Shown piece after piece: positions 19,569 to 28,506 of a stretch of DNA of 64,000 nt. The notes beneath the pieces were generated by a model. That model ran no database searches, was not told the DNA's origin, and saw only the letters and a program-made list of their open reading frames with translations. The translations under genes were made by a program, and so were the position numbers. The DNA is from Psychrobacillus sp. OK032 (GTDB lineage Bacteria > Bacillota > Bacilli > Bacillales_A > Planococcaceae), in contig NZ_FOGY01000002.1 of assembly GCF_900111345.1 (NCBI RefSeq), positions 310,001 through 374,000 of the forward strand, written 5' to 3'. Each line of letters starts with the position of its first letter. Position 1 is the stretch's first letter.

Positions 19569-19662
19569 TGTAAATTCCTCCTTTTCAATAGCATACAAAA
19601 GAATCGAAAAAAGGAAAATTGTTTTAAAAACAGAACTATTTCATTTTAGCATTGAATTTAGC

Positions 19663-20301
19663 TCAGAAACTCAATTTTACGCATGAGTTCTTCTCTAAAT
19701 AATGTGTAAAAACATGTAATCTCATAATAGAAGATACATCTGAAAACGTTGATACCGCTTGTACAATAGTCATTAAATCATCTGGATAATCTTCTTTTTT
19801 GGCAATCGACTCAAAAAATTTTTTGGAGATATTATCTTCATGTAAAAGGTTTATTATTTTCTTCACTTTTGGATCCTCACATCCACTAGTAGAAACAAAC
19901 ACAGTTTTATTAAAACTAGGAAGTGCCTCCGTTTGTGGAGTAGGCACATCATTTAAAAATAAATTACTCCATACAAAAAACTGGTTTTCTACTTGCACTA
20001 TACCAGCTCTTTCTAAAGAGGGCTGCGTTGCCATAAAAGAGATTGCACTATCTTTCGAAGAAAACATCCCATATTGTTTTACATGGAATGATAATGCGCC
20101 ATCTGCAGCAACCTCTATTTTTTCTTCTGTAGATTGTTCCCCCGCTGGTGTCGTATCTTCTTCCTTTGCAACTTCTACTTTTTTATCATTTGCTAAATTA
20201 AGAATAAAGCCAAATAGTAAAACGCCAACTACCCCAATGACAAGTCCTTGAATACCTGCTAATATTATCTTCTTTCTTGGATTTCGCCTTCTAATCGGCA
20301 T
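19663..20301 (-). CDS. spoIIB: SpoIIB-like SPOR-domain protein
   Basis: A 212-residue bitopic protein. It has a basic cytoplasmic tail (MPIRRRNPRKK), a transmembrane helix (about 13-35), an acidic linker, and a SPOR-like domain (LSFHVKQYGMFSSKDSAISFM, about 70-135). SPOR domains bind denuded septal glycan. SpoIIB aids septal thinning at engulfment, and B. subtilis spoIIB lies between comC and maf exactly as here. This protein is much shorter than the 332-residue B. subtilis one, so the name rests on position and architecture. Confidence 0.75.
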   Translation of the reverse strand: MPIRRRNPRKKIILAGIQGLVIGVVGVLLFGFILNLANDKKVEVAKEEDTTPAGEQSTEEKIEVAADGALSFHVKQYGMFSSKDSAISFMATQPSLERAGIVQVENQFFVWSNLFLNDVPTPQTEALPSFNKTVFVSTSGCEDPKVKKIINLLHEDNISKKFFESIAKKEDYPDDLMTIVQAVSTFSDVSSIMRLHVFTHYLEKNSCVKLSF

Positions 20302-20348
20302 AACATCACCTCTTTTTTCACAACCTTATCATGAACAACGTAAAAAAA

Positions 20349-20371
20349 GACGAGACCTATGTCGGCTCGTC
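20349..20371 (-). terminator. Terminator after comC
   Basis: GACGAG (20349-20354) pairs with CTCGTC (20366-20371), extended by inner CC/GG, with a T7 run on the minus strand. It closes the pilus-comC transcript before spoIIB. Confidence 0.8.
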
Positions 20372-20387
20372 CTAAAAATTTATCGAG

Positions 20388-21143
20388 TTAAAAAAACAAA
20401 TTCACATACCAATCGACAATCGCTTCTCCGTAAAAATAAGAAATGATCGCTGCAATCGCAATAAATGGTCCAAATGGAATCGGAGTTTTCCTACCTTTTT
20501 TTGCTTCTTTCAAAGCAATAACACCAAATACAGTTCCAATAATAGAAGCTAAAAATAATGTCAATAAAGTCGGAACTAGCCCTAACACAATTCCAATAAC
20601 AAAAAATAATTTAATATCTCCGCCGCCCATACCGCCTTTTGACAGTACTGCTATTAAAAACAATAGTCCAAAACCGACAATAGCCCCCAGTAAACTATCC
20701 CACCATGGAGTTAACGGCGAAAAAACTCTTACAATAATTATAGGAACCAAAAAGAAAAGCAATATCTTATTTGGAATAAGCATATACCCTATATCAGAAA
20801 CCGTAATAATAACAAGCATGGAAATAAATAATATCCCAGCAATTAGCTCTATAGAAAATCCTAGTTGACTATAAGAAAATGCAAATAATAAACCTGTCGC
20901 AAATTCCATTACCGGATACATCCAATGAATCTTCGTACCACACCCTCTACATTTTCCTTTCAAAAATAGATAGGAAAACACAGGAACTAAATCCACTGCA
21001 GTTAAGTTTCGATCGCAAACCGTGCAATGCGAAGGAGGTTTTACAATCGATTCTCCTTTTGGCACACGGAGACCAACTACATTGAAAAAGGAACCGAATA
21101 CGATTCCATATATGAAAAAGAGAATTGTTATAACGATATCCAT
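20388..21143 (-). CDS. comC: Type IV prepilin leader peptidase (ComC/PilD)
   Basis: A 251-residue A24-family aspartic protease that cleaves and methylates prepilins at the cytoplasmic face of the membrane. It has two CxxC pairs (CTVCDRN, CRGCG; about residues 40-70) and catalytic aspartates in TVSDIGYMLIPNK and GGGDIKLF. Multiple membrane helices follow. In B. subtilis this gene serves the competence pseudopilus. Here it follows the pilus genes directly and can process both sets. The start at 21143 has GAGG 5 nt upstream; an in-frame ATG at 21161 abuts the previous stop codon but has no ribosome binding site. Confidence 0.95.
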   Translation of the reverse strand: MDIVITILFFIYGIVFGSFFNVVGLRVPKGESIVKPPSHCTVCDRNLTAVDLVPVFSYLFLKGKCRGCGTKIHWMYPVMEFATGLLFAFSYSQLGFSIELIAGILFISMLVIITVSDIGYMLIPNKILLFFLVPIIIVRVFSPLTPWWDSLLGAIVGFGLLFLIAVLSKGGMGGGDIKLFFVIGIVLGLVPTLLTLFLASIIGTVFGVIALKEAKKGRKTPIPFGPFIAIAAIISYFYGEAIVDWYVNLFF

Positions 21144-21161
21144 AGTTACCTCAACATTCAT

Positions 21162-22214
21162 TTATTCTGGTATAACTAATGTTTCTCCAATAATGACAAT
21201 ATCAGTATTTCGTTTATTTGCTTTTTTTATCAAAGATTCACCTTTGCGAGATTGATAATATTTCATCGAAATCGAGTAGAGTGTATCATTTGGCTGTACT
21301 ACATAAGTTCTTACTGTAGACTTGGTAGATTTAGGTTGTGCCGGTGTAACCACTTTTTCCTTTGCATGCTTTTCGACTTCCTCGGGTTGCGTTTCTTCTA
21401 CCCCGTCCACTTGATGTTCTTCTTTAGGCTCCATGTCCGCTTGCGACTTTTCCTTTTCTTCCAAAACGTCATATACTGGATTATCTTTGTTGGATGCCGG
21501 TGGAATGACCAGTCCGAACTTATTTGCTACTTCCGTAATAATCGGAGCATAATACGTCAATAAAACAACATTGTATTCTAAATGATCTTCCTGTGGTCCA
21601 GGCAGTACTTCTCCTTCTTCAAAACCTTGAAAAGAAAAAGACTCTACAACATATATACGGGTATTCATCCTTATATTTTCTAAAAAAGTTGTTAATGCCT
21701 CATAATCTTTTGATAGTACCGTTAAAGAGATAGTAATAGCTTCTAGCCCATCCGGCACCGTTACTTTTATTTTTTCTAAGACTTGCTCCTCGGAGGATTG
21801 TAAGTCTTCTTCAGTAGGTTGCAAGTCTCCCTCAGTTGATTGCAATTCCTCTACAAGCTGTTCTTCCGGACTCAATTCTTCTTCGGTTAGTTCTTCTTTC
21901 TCAACATCCGCAAATGACGCATTTAAGATGATACTATCTGCACCAATTGCCGCATTTTCCAAATCTAACACGATTGCATCTACTAACTTTTCAACCGGAA
22001 CTTTCAAAACCAGATTAGCTAAATCATTTTGTAATTTAGTCGTATCCACTTCCGCCATTTGATCGGATTTAACTTCCGTTATTTGTTTTTGAAGCACAGT
22101 ATTGTGATTCTTTATAGAAGATAAAGAAGTAAATGTATAAATAACTCCAGCTAAAAGTATAAGGATAATTCCGATAAGAATCGTAAGCCAATGAGATTTT
22201 TGGAAATGTATCAT
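21162..22214 (-). CDS. PilO-like pilus alignment protein fused to LysM
   Basis: A 350-residue bitopic protein. One transmembrane helix (about 9-30) is followed by a coiled coil (about 32-65). A PilO-type ferredoxin-like domain contains ITISLTVLSKDYEALTTFLE and RIYVVESFSFQGF, interrupted by an acidic Glu-rich linker with a short repeat (about 115-150). A second charged linker leads to a C-terminal LysM domain (about 305-350: YVVQPNDTLYSIS to IVIIGETLVIPE). PilO normally joins PilN in the inner-membrane platform. The LysM would tether it to peptidoglycan; that part is inference. The stop codon is immediately followed by comC and the start overlaps pilN by 4 bp. Confidence 0.8.
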   Translation of the reverse strand: MIHFQKSHWLTILIGIILILLAGVIYTFTSLSSIKNHNTVLQKQITEVKSDQMAEVDTTKLQNDLANLVLKVPVEKLVDAIVLDLENAAIGADSIILNASFADVEKEELTEEELSPEEQLVEELQSTEGDLQPTEEDLQSSEEQVLEKIKVTVPDGLEAITISLTVLSKDYEALTTFLENIRMNTRIYVVESFSFQGFEEGEVLPGPQEDHLEYNVVLLTYYAPIITEVANKFGLVIPPASNKDNPVYDVLEEKEKSQADMEPKEEHQVDGVEETQPEEVEKHAKEKVVTPAQPKSTKSTVRTYVVQPNDTLYSISMKYYQSRKGESLIKKANKRNTDIVIIGETLVIPE

Positions 22215-22807
22215 GAGGATGGCACCTCCTCTTTTACAGCTTTCCTCAACCCTTCCATATCGACAATAATTTCATAATTCGCTTCCACTCTTGGTTGAAA
22301 TTGCTGTGTTTCGCTAACTGCTGGATTTTCTAGTTCTGTATTCGTAACTAAAGTTAGTAACTTAGCTTCCACTATGTAAGGAGAAGATTTTAATGTCGTT
22401 AAATAATAGGCAGCTTCTGCGTTTGACTCGAACTGAGTAGTCATTGCTACAACTGAATCATTAGAAGAATACGTAAACAACTTGATAAATCCTTTTTCCG
22501 GTAAGCTTTGTGATAAATGTAGTAGTAAAAAAACAGTAGGTACAGGCTTTTTTTCTGCCCATTCTACCAAACTTTCTAATTGTTCTTTGTCTGATAGACT
22601 TACATCGATGTTTTGTTGCTCTGCCTGGCGTAATGAAAATTCATTTGCTAAGTTAGTCTCAAGCTGTTGTTCCATAACTTTTTCTTGATTATGTAAATAG
22701 AAAAGAATGACAAAACATATAATCGCAAGAACAAAAAGAATAATACCAACGACAATCCATTCTAATCTTTTCTTTTTATGCTGAAGTAAATTTATATCAA
22801 CGTACAT
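22211..22807 (-). CDS. pilN: PilN-like pilus assembly protein
   Basis: A 198-residue bitopic protein. Its N-terminus MYVDINLLQHKKKR contains the INLL motif by which PilN docks into a PilM groove. A transmembrane helix (about 19-41) and a coiled coil follow, then a ferredoxin-like domain (FIKLFTYSSNDSVVAMTTQFESN region). It lies 12 bp after pilM and overlaps the PilO-like gene by 4 bp. Confidence 0.85.
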   Translation of the reverse strand: MYVDINLLQHKKKRLEWIVVGIILFVLAIICFVILFYLHNQEKVMEQQLETNLANEFSLRQAEQQNIDVSLSDKEQLESLVEWAEKKPVPTVFLLLHLSQSLPEKGFIKLFTYSSNDSVVAMTTQFESNAEAAYYLTTLKSSPYIVEAKLLTLVTNTELENPAVSETQQFQPRVEANYEIIVDMEGLRKAVKEEVPSS

Positions 22808-22819
22808 CGTAGAATCCCC

Positions 22820-23791
22820 CTATTTCCAAGACAGTCCAACAAGCTCTGCAAAGGATGCAGGAATATGGATACTATCTTTTGTTGCCCATTTGTCCTCTGT
22901 TAGATGGAAAACTGCTAGTTGATTATCTCTACGTAGATTAGAAGCAATTTCTGAAATAAGTGGATGATTTCCTCCGATGCAAATCGTATCAATCGAATGT
23001 GTTCCATTTTGTAAATTGTATTGATAGAACGATTGTAATCGAGCTATTTCTTTTTCAATAGTTGCTAAGTGGTCTTGTAAAATCATTTCGTCTCCATCCA
23101 CCGTCATGTATTGAAATCCAGTGCGTGTTTCAAACGCAGAAAACGTTTCAAAAGGTCGTAAACTCATTGTACGTACATATACTGGCTGATGATTATGAAA
23201 CATACTAAGTTGTATGACATCGTATTCCAAATGGATAAGTAGCACATGTGAATTAGATTCAATCTCATTCATTTCCACAAATAGACGATATAAACTAAGA
23301 AATGGCACATCAATAATAACTGGTCTTAATCGACTTTTCGTTAAAATAGATTCAATTGATGTTACATTTTTTTCAGGAACCGCAAGTGCAATCACATCTA
23401 CTTTTTCTCCCGCACGATGATTCCCAACAATTTCGATAATAGGATCAGCAAACGGCAAATGAAAGGATTCCCCAAGTTCCAAATACAAATATCCTTTCCA
23501 TTCATTTTCTGGAACGGAAAGCGGAATGGTCGTAGAACGTAATAATAAATCATGATGAGAGAAAGAGAAAAATGTAGGCATTCCTTGCAATTTATGTTTT
23601 TTGACAATACTAGTTAATTGTTGAATCAGTCGCTTCTCATTGACGATTTCTCCCGACTGTATCGTCCCTTCTTCGATCACTTGTTGAATATATTTCGTAT
23701 ACTTATGCTTGCGTCCACCAACTAAAATGCGGATATAGCGCTGTGTATATGTTATAAAAACAGCAGGTTGTGACTTCCAGTATTTAAACAT
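22820..23791 (-). CDS. pilM: PilM-like actin-fold pilus assembly protein
   Basis: A 323-residue cytoplasmic protein with a divergent FtsA/PilM fold: N-terminal subdomain with PAVFITYTQRYIRILVGGR, a 1C-type region around residues 80-170, and the late segment IDTICIGGNHPLISEIASNL typical of the ATP-binding fold. PilM binds the PilN N-terminus and transmits signals from the motor ATPases. Sequence identity is expected to be low; the gene order M-N-O supports the call. An attenuator-like hairpin separates it from the pilin gene. Confidence 0.85.
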   Translation of the reverse strand: MFKYWKSQPAVFITYTQRYIRILVGGRKHKYTKYIQQVIEEGTIQSGEIVNEKRLIQQLTSIVKKHKLQGMPTFFSFSHHDLLLRSTTIPLSVPENEWKGYLYLELGESFHLPFADPIIEIVGNHRAGEKVDVIALAVPEKNVTSIESILTKSRLRPVIIDVPFLSLYRLFVEMNEIESNSHVLLIHLEYDVIQLSMFHNHQPVYVRTMSLRPFETFSAFETRTGFQYMTVDGDEMILQDHLATIEKEIARLQSFYQYNLQNGTHSIDTICIGGNHPLISEIASNLRRDNQLAVFHLTEDKWATKDSIHIPASFAELVGLSWK

Positions 23792-23832
23792 TCATCTTCC
23801 TGCCTTTCTCTTGATGACTTATATATAAGTAT

Positions 23833-23864
23833 AATAGCCCTGTGCACGGATGCATAGGGCTATT
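23833..23864 (-). terminator. Hairpin between major pilin and pilM
   Basis: AATAGCCCTGTGCA (23833-23846) pairs with TGCATAGGGCTATT (23851-23864) with one mismatch. The following tract on the minus strand is AT-rich but not a true T run, so it may act as a partial terminator or a 3'-end stabiliser for the pilin message. Confidence 0.6.
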
Positions 23865-23881
23865 TATTAAAGTTTTTGTTC

Positions 23882-24316
23882 CTATTTATTAATTGACTTT
23901 CTCCCTTTTTCGTTTAACTCTTGTTCTGAAACATTGTTTAAATAATTTTTTGAAGTGCTACTTAATATAATTTGATATCCACCAGTAGCAACTTTAGTAA
24001 CACTTGAATTTCCAGCGTAAGCGGAATTTTCATCGGGATTTTTGGGAATTGCTTCTAAAAATCCAGCTTCTACAAGCTCTGTTAAAGTTGCAGTATTATC
24101 GCTCATGATTGAATCATTAGAGGCTACAGCTAATTTTGCAGTGCTAATAATCATTAATGCATTGGAAACATGTGCATCCTTTTTTGTATTATCCATAATA
24201 TTACTGATAGCAGGCACTGCAATCGCCGCAATAATCCCCAAAATAACTACTACCGCTAAAAGTTCGATTAGCGTTAAACCTTTTTCATTTTTAACCGTCT
24301 TTAACCATTTTTTCAT
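23882..24316 (-). CDS. Major type IV pilin-like prepilin
   Basis: A 144-residue prepilin. The class III leader MKKWLKTVKNEKG is followed by the mature N-terminus LTLIELLAVVVILGIIAAIA with Glu5, then a soluble head. The leader and hydrophobic stretch are classical for type IVa-like pilins and ComGC. The only prepilin on the minus strand, it lies between pilC and pilM, and has the most canonical signal, so it is inferred to be the main pilus subunit. The head has no cysteines, so no disulfide loop. A 178-bp upstream gap (24317-24494) allows its own promoter. Confidence 0.9.
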   Translation of the reverse strand: MKKWLKTVKNEKGLTLIELLAVVVILGIIAAIAVPAISNIMDNTKKDAHVSNALMIISTAKLAVASNDSIMSDNTATLTELVEAGFLEAIPKNPDENSAYAGNSSVTKVATGGYQIILSSTSKNYLNNVSEQELNEKGRKSINK

Positions 24317-24494
24317 TTTCTTCTCCCCTTAACAAATTTGATTTTTGCATGGGTGGGTGCACTACTTGCTCCTAATTGTCTAAGTGCCCAGATTTCCGAC
24401 AATTGATCAACACATCCAATACTCTATTCTCTTATAATATCGGTTAAATCTACCAAATTATCAAGCATAATTTTTCGTTAATTTTAATAAATTT

Positions 24495-25703
24495 TTATTG
24501 AACTTCCGTAAAAATTGAAAACATAGGAATCATAATAGACGCAACAATTCCCCCTATGACCACTGCCAGGAATAAGATCATTGCAGGTTCAATTAATGAT
24601 TTCAAACGTTCCGCAGCTGTATCCACTTCTTGTTCATAAAAATCGGCCACTTTCGCTAGCATAAAATCGAGCGTTCCCGATTTTTCTCCAAGTACAATCA
24701 TTTGTGACACGAATGATGGAATTGCCCAATGACCAACCATAGGAGCTGCTAAGGAATTACCTTCCTGAACACTTTTGCTAGATTTCTCTATAATCTCTTC
24801 CAATACTGCATTTTGCACAACTTTCCCTACAACCATTAAAGAATGTGTTACTGGAACACTTGCTGCATATAAACTACTAAGGGTTCTCGTCATTCTTGCT
24901 AATATAGATTTTTGAATAACTGGTCCAAAAACAGGAAGTCTTAATAAAAAACTATGAAAATAGAAACGATACGGATCTCGTTTCACTAAGATTCTTCCAC
25001 CTGCAATGACTACTAAGAGCAAGAGTAAAATGATCAACCACCAAGATTGAAACACTTCGCTTAAATCCAATAGAAACTGCGTAATAAAAGGTAAGTCTGC
25101 TCCAAATGAAGTAAACATACCTGCAAATCTTGGAACGATAAAGCCAATCATAAAAATAACAACCGCAATTGCGACTACTCCAAGAACTGCTGGATACATC
25201 ATTGCAGAAGTCACTTTCTGCTTTGTTTCATTTTGCTTTTCATAATATATAGCCAACTGATCTAAAATCTCATCAAATTGTCCACCAGCCTCCCCCGCTT
25301 TTAACATATTTGTAAAAAGAACTGGAAACACTTGAGGATGTTGTTCCGCTGCAACAGAAAAAGGATGACCTTCTCGTAAATCTTCTTCAATCTCTGCAAG
25401 TACTTGCTTCAATCGTCTTTGAGATGTCTGATCTTTTAGAATTGATGTTGCATCTAATATCGTTATACCCGCTTTTATAAGAGTTGAAAACTGTCTTATG
25501 AAAATAACTAAATCTTTGAAAGGAACTTTCCCACTACCTAAGTTCAAATCTTGATATAAAAAACCAGTTTTCATATTTATTTCACGTGCTGCAATTCCTT
25601 TTTTTCGAAGCCTTGTTTTAGCATCTTCTGCCGTTGCCGCTCGCATGACACCGGAAGTCATTTCGCCCTGTCGATCTCGACCTCTATATTGAAAATATGC
25701 CAT
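24495..25703 (-). CDS. pilC: Type IV pilus platform protein PilC
   Basis: A 402-residue polytopic membrane protein. It starts MAYFQYRGRDRQGEMTSGVM, has two GspF domains (about 65-190 and 270-390) each with a helical bundle such as IRQFSTLIKAGITILDATSIL and MTRTLSSLYAASVPVTHSL, and three transmembrane helices. It connects the motor ATPases to the growing pilus. It shares one base with the pilT stop (TAATG-type overlap), implying coupled translation. Confidence 0.95.
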   Translation of the reverse strand: MAYFQYRGRDRQGEMTSGVMRAATAEDAKTRLRKKGIAAREINMKTGFLYQDLNLGSGKVPFKDLVIFIRQFSTLIKAGITILDATSILKDQTSQRRLKQVLAEIEEDLREGHPFSVAAEQHPQVFPVLFTNMLKAGEAGGQFDEILDQLAIYYEKQNETKQKVTSAMMYPAVLGVVAIAVVIFMIGFIVPRFAGMFTSFGADLPFITQFLLDLSEVFQSWWLIILLLLLVVIAGGRILVKRDPYRFYFHSFLLRLPVFGPVIQKSILARMTRTLSSLYAASVPVTHSLMVVGKVVQNAVLEEIIEKSSKSVQEGNSLAAPMVGHWAIPSFVSQMIVLGEKSGTLDFMLAKVADFYEQEVDTAAERLKSLIEPAMILFLAVVIGGIVASIMIPMFSIFTEVQ

Positions 25704-26743
25704 TAGACGATTTTCTCCGCTAAATAAGGTTCCAGCTGTTCAAGTGATACAAGTTTTTCATTTACTAGTCGCTCCAATTCACTTTCCATCGTTTGCATGC
25801 CTATGGATCTACTCGACTGCATGACCGAATGGATTTGATGAATCTTTTCGTTTCGAATGAGGTTTTTCACTGCCGGTACATTTAATAATATTTCAAATGC
25901 TCCTATACGGCCTTTTCCATCAATCGACTGGAAAAGCCTTTGTGAAATGACCGCTTGTAAAACAGATGCTAGTTGAATCCTAACTTGCGGCTGTTGACTT
26001 GGTGGAAATACATCAATAATTCGATCAATCGTCATAGAAGCACCTGTTGTATGAAGTGTCGCCAAAACTAGATGCCCTGTTTCTGCGGCAGTAATTGCAG
26101 TAGAAATCGTCTCCAAATCTCGCATCTCACCTACTAATATCACATCCGGATCCTGCCTGAGGGATGCACGTAAACCAGATGCAAACGTTTTTGTATCAAA
26201 TCCAACTTCCCTCTGGTTGATAATACAAGTGCCATGTGAATGTAAATACTCGATTGGATCCTCCAGCGTAATAATATGTTTTTTTACTGTACGGTTCATT
26301 TCTTGAATCATCGAAGCGAGTGTAGTCGATTTACCAGATCCTGTTGGTCCAGTGACTAGTACAAGGCCTTGTGGTTTTTTAGAAATATCATGTAAAATAT
26401 GCGGTAAATGTAAATCAACAAAACTAGGTACTTTAGTTGGGATAACACGAAAAGCAAGGCTTACACAATTTCGTTGGTGATAAGCATTTACACGAAAGCG
26501 AGAAATTCCAGGCAAACTATATGAGAAATCTAAATCTCCCTGTTCCATAAAAGAATCCCATAATTGCGGTGCAATGACCGCTTTCGCCATTCCTTCCGTT
26601 TCGACTGGCTTCAATATATCTTGTCCAAATTTTTTTAACTCCCCGTGTAATCGCATCATAGGCGGCATTCCTACCGTTAAATGTAAATCAGATGTTCCTA
26701 GCTCAAACGCAGCTTGTAATAACTGATGCAATTTTTCTTTCAT
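25703..26743 (-). CDS. pilT: Pilus retraction ATPase PilT
   Basis: A 346-residue hexameric ATPase that depolymerises pili. Walker A GPTGSGKSTTLAS is at about residue 133, the Asp box ITLEDPIEYLHS follows, with Walker B DPDVILVGEMRD and the His box AETGHLVLATLHTTGA. The C-terminal segment VKNLIRNEKIHQIHSVMQ matches the AIRNLIRE motif required for retraction in PilT. The presence of PilT separates this locus from the competence pseudopilus, which has none. Confidence 0.95.
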   Translation of the reverse strand: MKEKLHQLLQAAFELGTSDLHLTVGMPPMMRLHGELKKFGQDILKPVETEGMAKAVIAPQLWDSFMEQGDLDFSYSLPGISRFRVNAYHQRNCVSLAFRVIPTKVPSFVDLHLPHILHDISKKPQGLVLVTGPTGSGKSTTLASMIQEMNRTVKKHIITLEDPIEYLHSHGTCIINQREVGFDTKTFASGLRASLRQDPDVILVGEMRDLETISTAITAAETGHLVLATLHTTGASMTIDRIIDVFPPSQQPQVRIQLASVLQAVISQRLFQSIDGKGRIGAFEILLNVPAVKNLIRNEKIHQIHSVMQSSRSIGMQTMESELERLVNEKLVSLEQLEPYLAEKIV

Positions 26744-26760
26744 ACAATGCTCTTCCTTTC

Positions 26761-28398
26761 TTAATCGGCTTTTGCGACACGTAACACTTCCTCTACCGTC
26801 GTAAGCCCGGCTTTCACTTTTAACAACCCATCATCTAATAAAGGAATCATACCATTTTTCATCGCTGCACGTTTCACTTCACTCATACTACGATTATTAA
26901 ATAATAACTCCCTAATTTCATTATCTACAACGAATATTTCATGAATCGATAAACGACCTTTAAATCCTGTCTCATTACAAGTTTTACAGCCCTTCCCTTT
27001 ATACAATGTATCCAGTTTTATAAAACGTTTATCAAATAATTGTTGCTCAATTGCGGAAGGTATATATTCCTCTTTACAAGATTCGCATATACGACGAACT
27101 AGTCGTTGAGAAACCGCTCCATTCAACGCAGAAATAACAAGGTAAGGCTCAATATTCATATCTAATAACCTAGGAATTGTACTAATCGCATCATTTGTAT
27201 GTAATGTACTTAACACAAGATGACCTGTTAAAGCGGCACGTATAGCAATCTCAGCCGTTTCTTCATCTCGAATTTCCCCGACCATTACAATGTTAGGGTC
27301 TTGTCTTAATATAGCACGTAGCCCACTCGCAAATGTTAAATGGATTTGAGGATTTACTTGAACTTGATTGACACCTTCCATTTGGTACTCAACTGGATCT
27401 TCAACTGTAATAATATTGACCGACTCTTCGTTTAAGTGTTGAAGTGCAGAGTAAAGCGTCGTTGTTTTCCCTGAACCAGTTGGTCCCGTTAGCAATACGA
27501 TGCCTGATGGCTTTTCAATTAATTCAATAAATGTTTGTACATAGCGTTTATTGAAACCAAGCTGATAAATCGGCTTCACTGCATTCGCTAAATCTAGCAA
27601 ACGTATAACAACTTTTTCTCCATACACAGTTGGCAAAATAGAAATACGCATATCAATCGTTTGTTGCCCTTGTGTTAATCGAACTCTCCCATCTTGTGGT
27701 AAACGAGATTCTGTAATGTTCAAGTTAGCCATAATTTTAATACGTGCAACAAGGGACGGGAATTGGTTCATTTGTAACACCCGATCCGTAGAGAGAAGCC
27801 CGTCAACGCGATAACGTACTAGCACTTTATCTTCATGTGCATCAATATGTATATCACTTGCCTGCATTTGAATACCACGTGATAATATTTGGTTCACAAG
27901 CCGAATTGCAGGCGCCTCGTCTTCATCTTCACCTTCTTGCGATAAGTTTTCACTTAAAGCGATGGATGCAGCCTCTTTCGTAAGTTTATCTATTGTTTCT
28001 AAAATGTCTTTTCTTGCAGAAATGACTGGTTGAACAGTAAAACCTGTCATCAATTCAATATCATCAATCACGACATAATCTAACGGATCTGCCATCGCTA
28101 CTTTAATAATATCGTCTTCTTTTTCAATTGGCAGTGCAAAGTTCTGTCTTGAAAATTCAGCACCAACTAATTGAAGAAGTTTCGTATCAATGGGAAATAG
28201 ATTCAAAGCTACATGGGCAATACCTAGTTGAAATTCTAGTACCTCAATAAGCTGTCGATCTGTGAGGTATCCACGCTCGACTAAGGCATCCCCAAGTCGT
28301 TGCCCGGGAGCTTTTTTCTGCAATGTTGTTTGAAGTTGTTCGGGAGTTATGATAGATGCTTCCACTAATAAGTCTCCGAGTCTTTTACGAGTTGGCAT
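26761..28398 (-). CDS. pilB: Pilus extension ATPase PilB with MshEN domain
   Basis: A 545-residue extension motor. The N-terminal MshEN region (about 5-60) has two 24-residue RLG motifs. The second (RLGDALVERGYLTDRQ onward) fits the c-di-GMP-binding consensus fully. The first has Ser and Lys where Gly and Gln are expected. The C-terminal ATPase has Walker [14 protein letters not shown], Walker B PNIVMVGEIRD, and a CxxC-CxxC zinc site (CESC, CKTC). It is the first gene of the minus-strand pilus transcript and is divergent from the minor pilins. c-di-GMP control is inference. Confidence 0.95.
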   Translation of the reverse strand: MPTRKRLGDLLVEASIITPEQLQTTLQKKAPGQRLGDALVERGYLTDRQLIEVLEFQLGIAHVALNLFPIDTKLLQLVGAEFSRQNFALPIEKEDDIIKVAMADPLDYVVIDDIELMTGFTVQPVISARKDILETIDKLTKEAASIALSENLSQEGEDEDEAPAIRLVNQILSRGIQMQASDIHIDAHEDKVLVRYRVDGLLSTDRVLQMNQFPSLVARIKIMANLNITESRLPQDGRVRLTQGQQTIDMRISILPTVYGEKVVIRLLDLANAVKPIYQLGFNKRYVQTFIELIEKPSGIVLLTGPTGSGKTTTLYSALQHLNEESVNIITVEDPVEYQMEGVNQVQVNPQIHLTFASGLRAILRQDPNIVMVGEIRDEETAEIAIRAALTGHLVLSTLHTNDAISTIPRLLDMNIEPYLVISALNGAVSQRLVRRICESCKEEYIPSAIEQQLFDKRFIKLDTLYKGKGCKTCNETGFKGRLSIHEIFVVDNEIRELLFNNRSMSEVKRAAMKNGMIPLLDDGLLKVKAGLTTVEEVLRVAKAD

Positions 28399-28506
28399 GA
28401 TTTCACGCTCCTCTACTATTTAAGATATAGTATACTACTTAGTATAATGGAATTACGATAAAAAAAGGTAGTTGAATCTTATGTATTATAAAAGGGTGAT
28501 TAGCTT

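Noticed and set aside
24317-24494. Possible c-di-GMP riboswitch upstream of the major pilin, as in Clostridioides pilA1
   Set aside because: The leader has no GEMM-type conserved blocks that I can recognise; it is only AT-rich with a short GC-rich stem.
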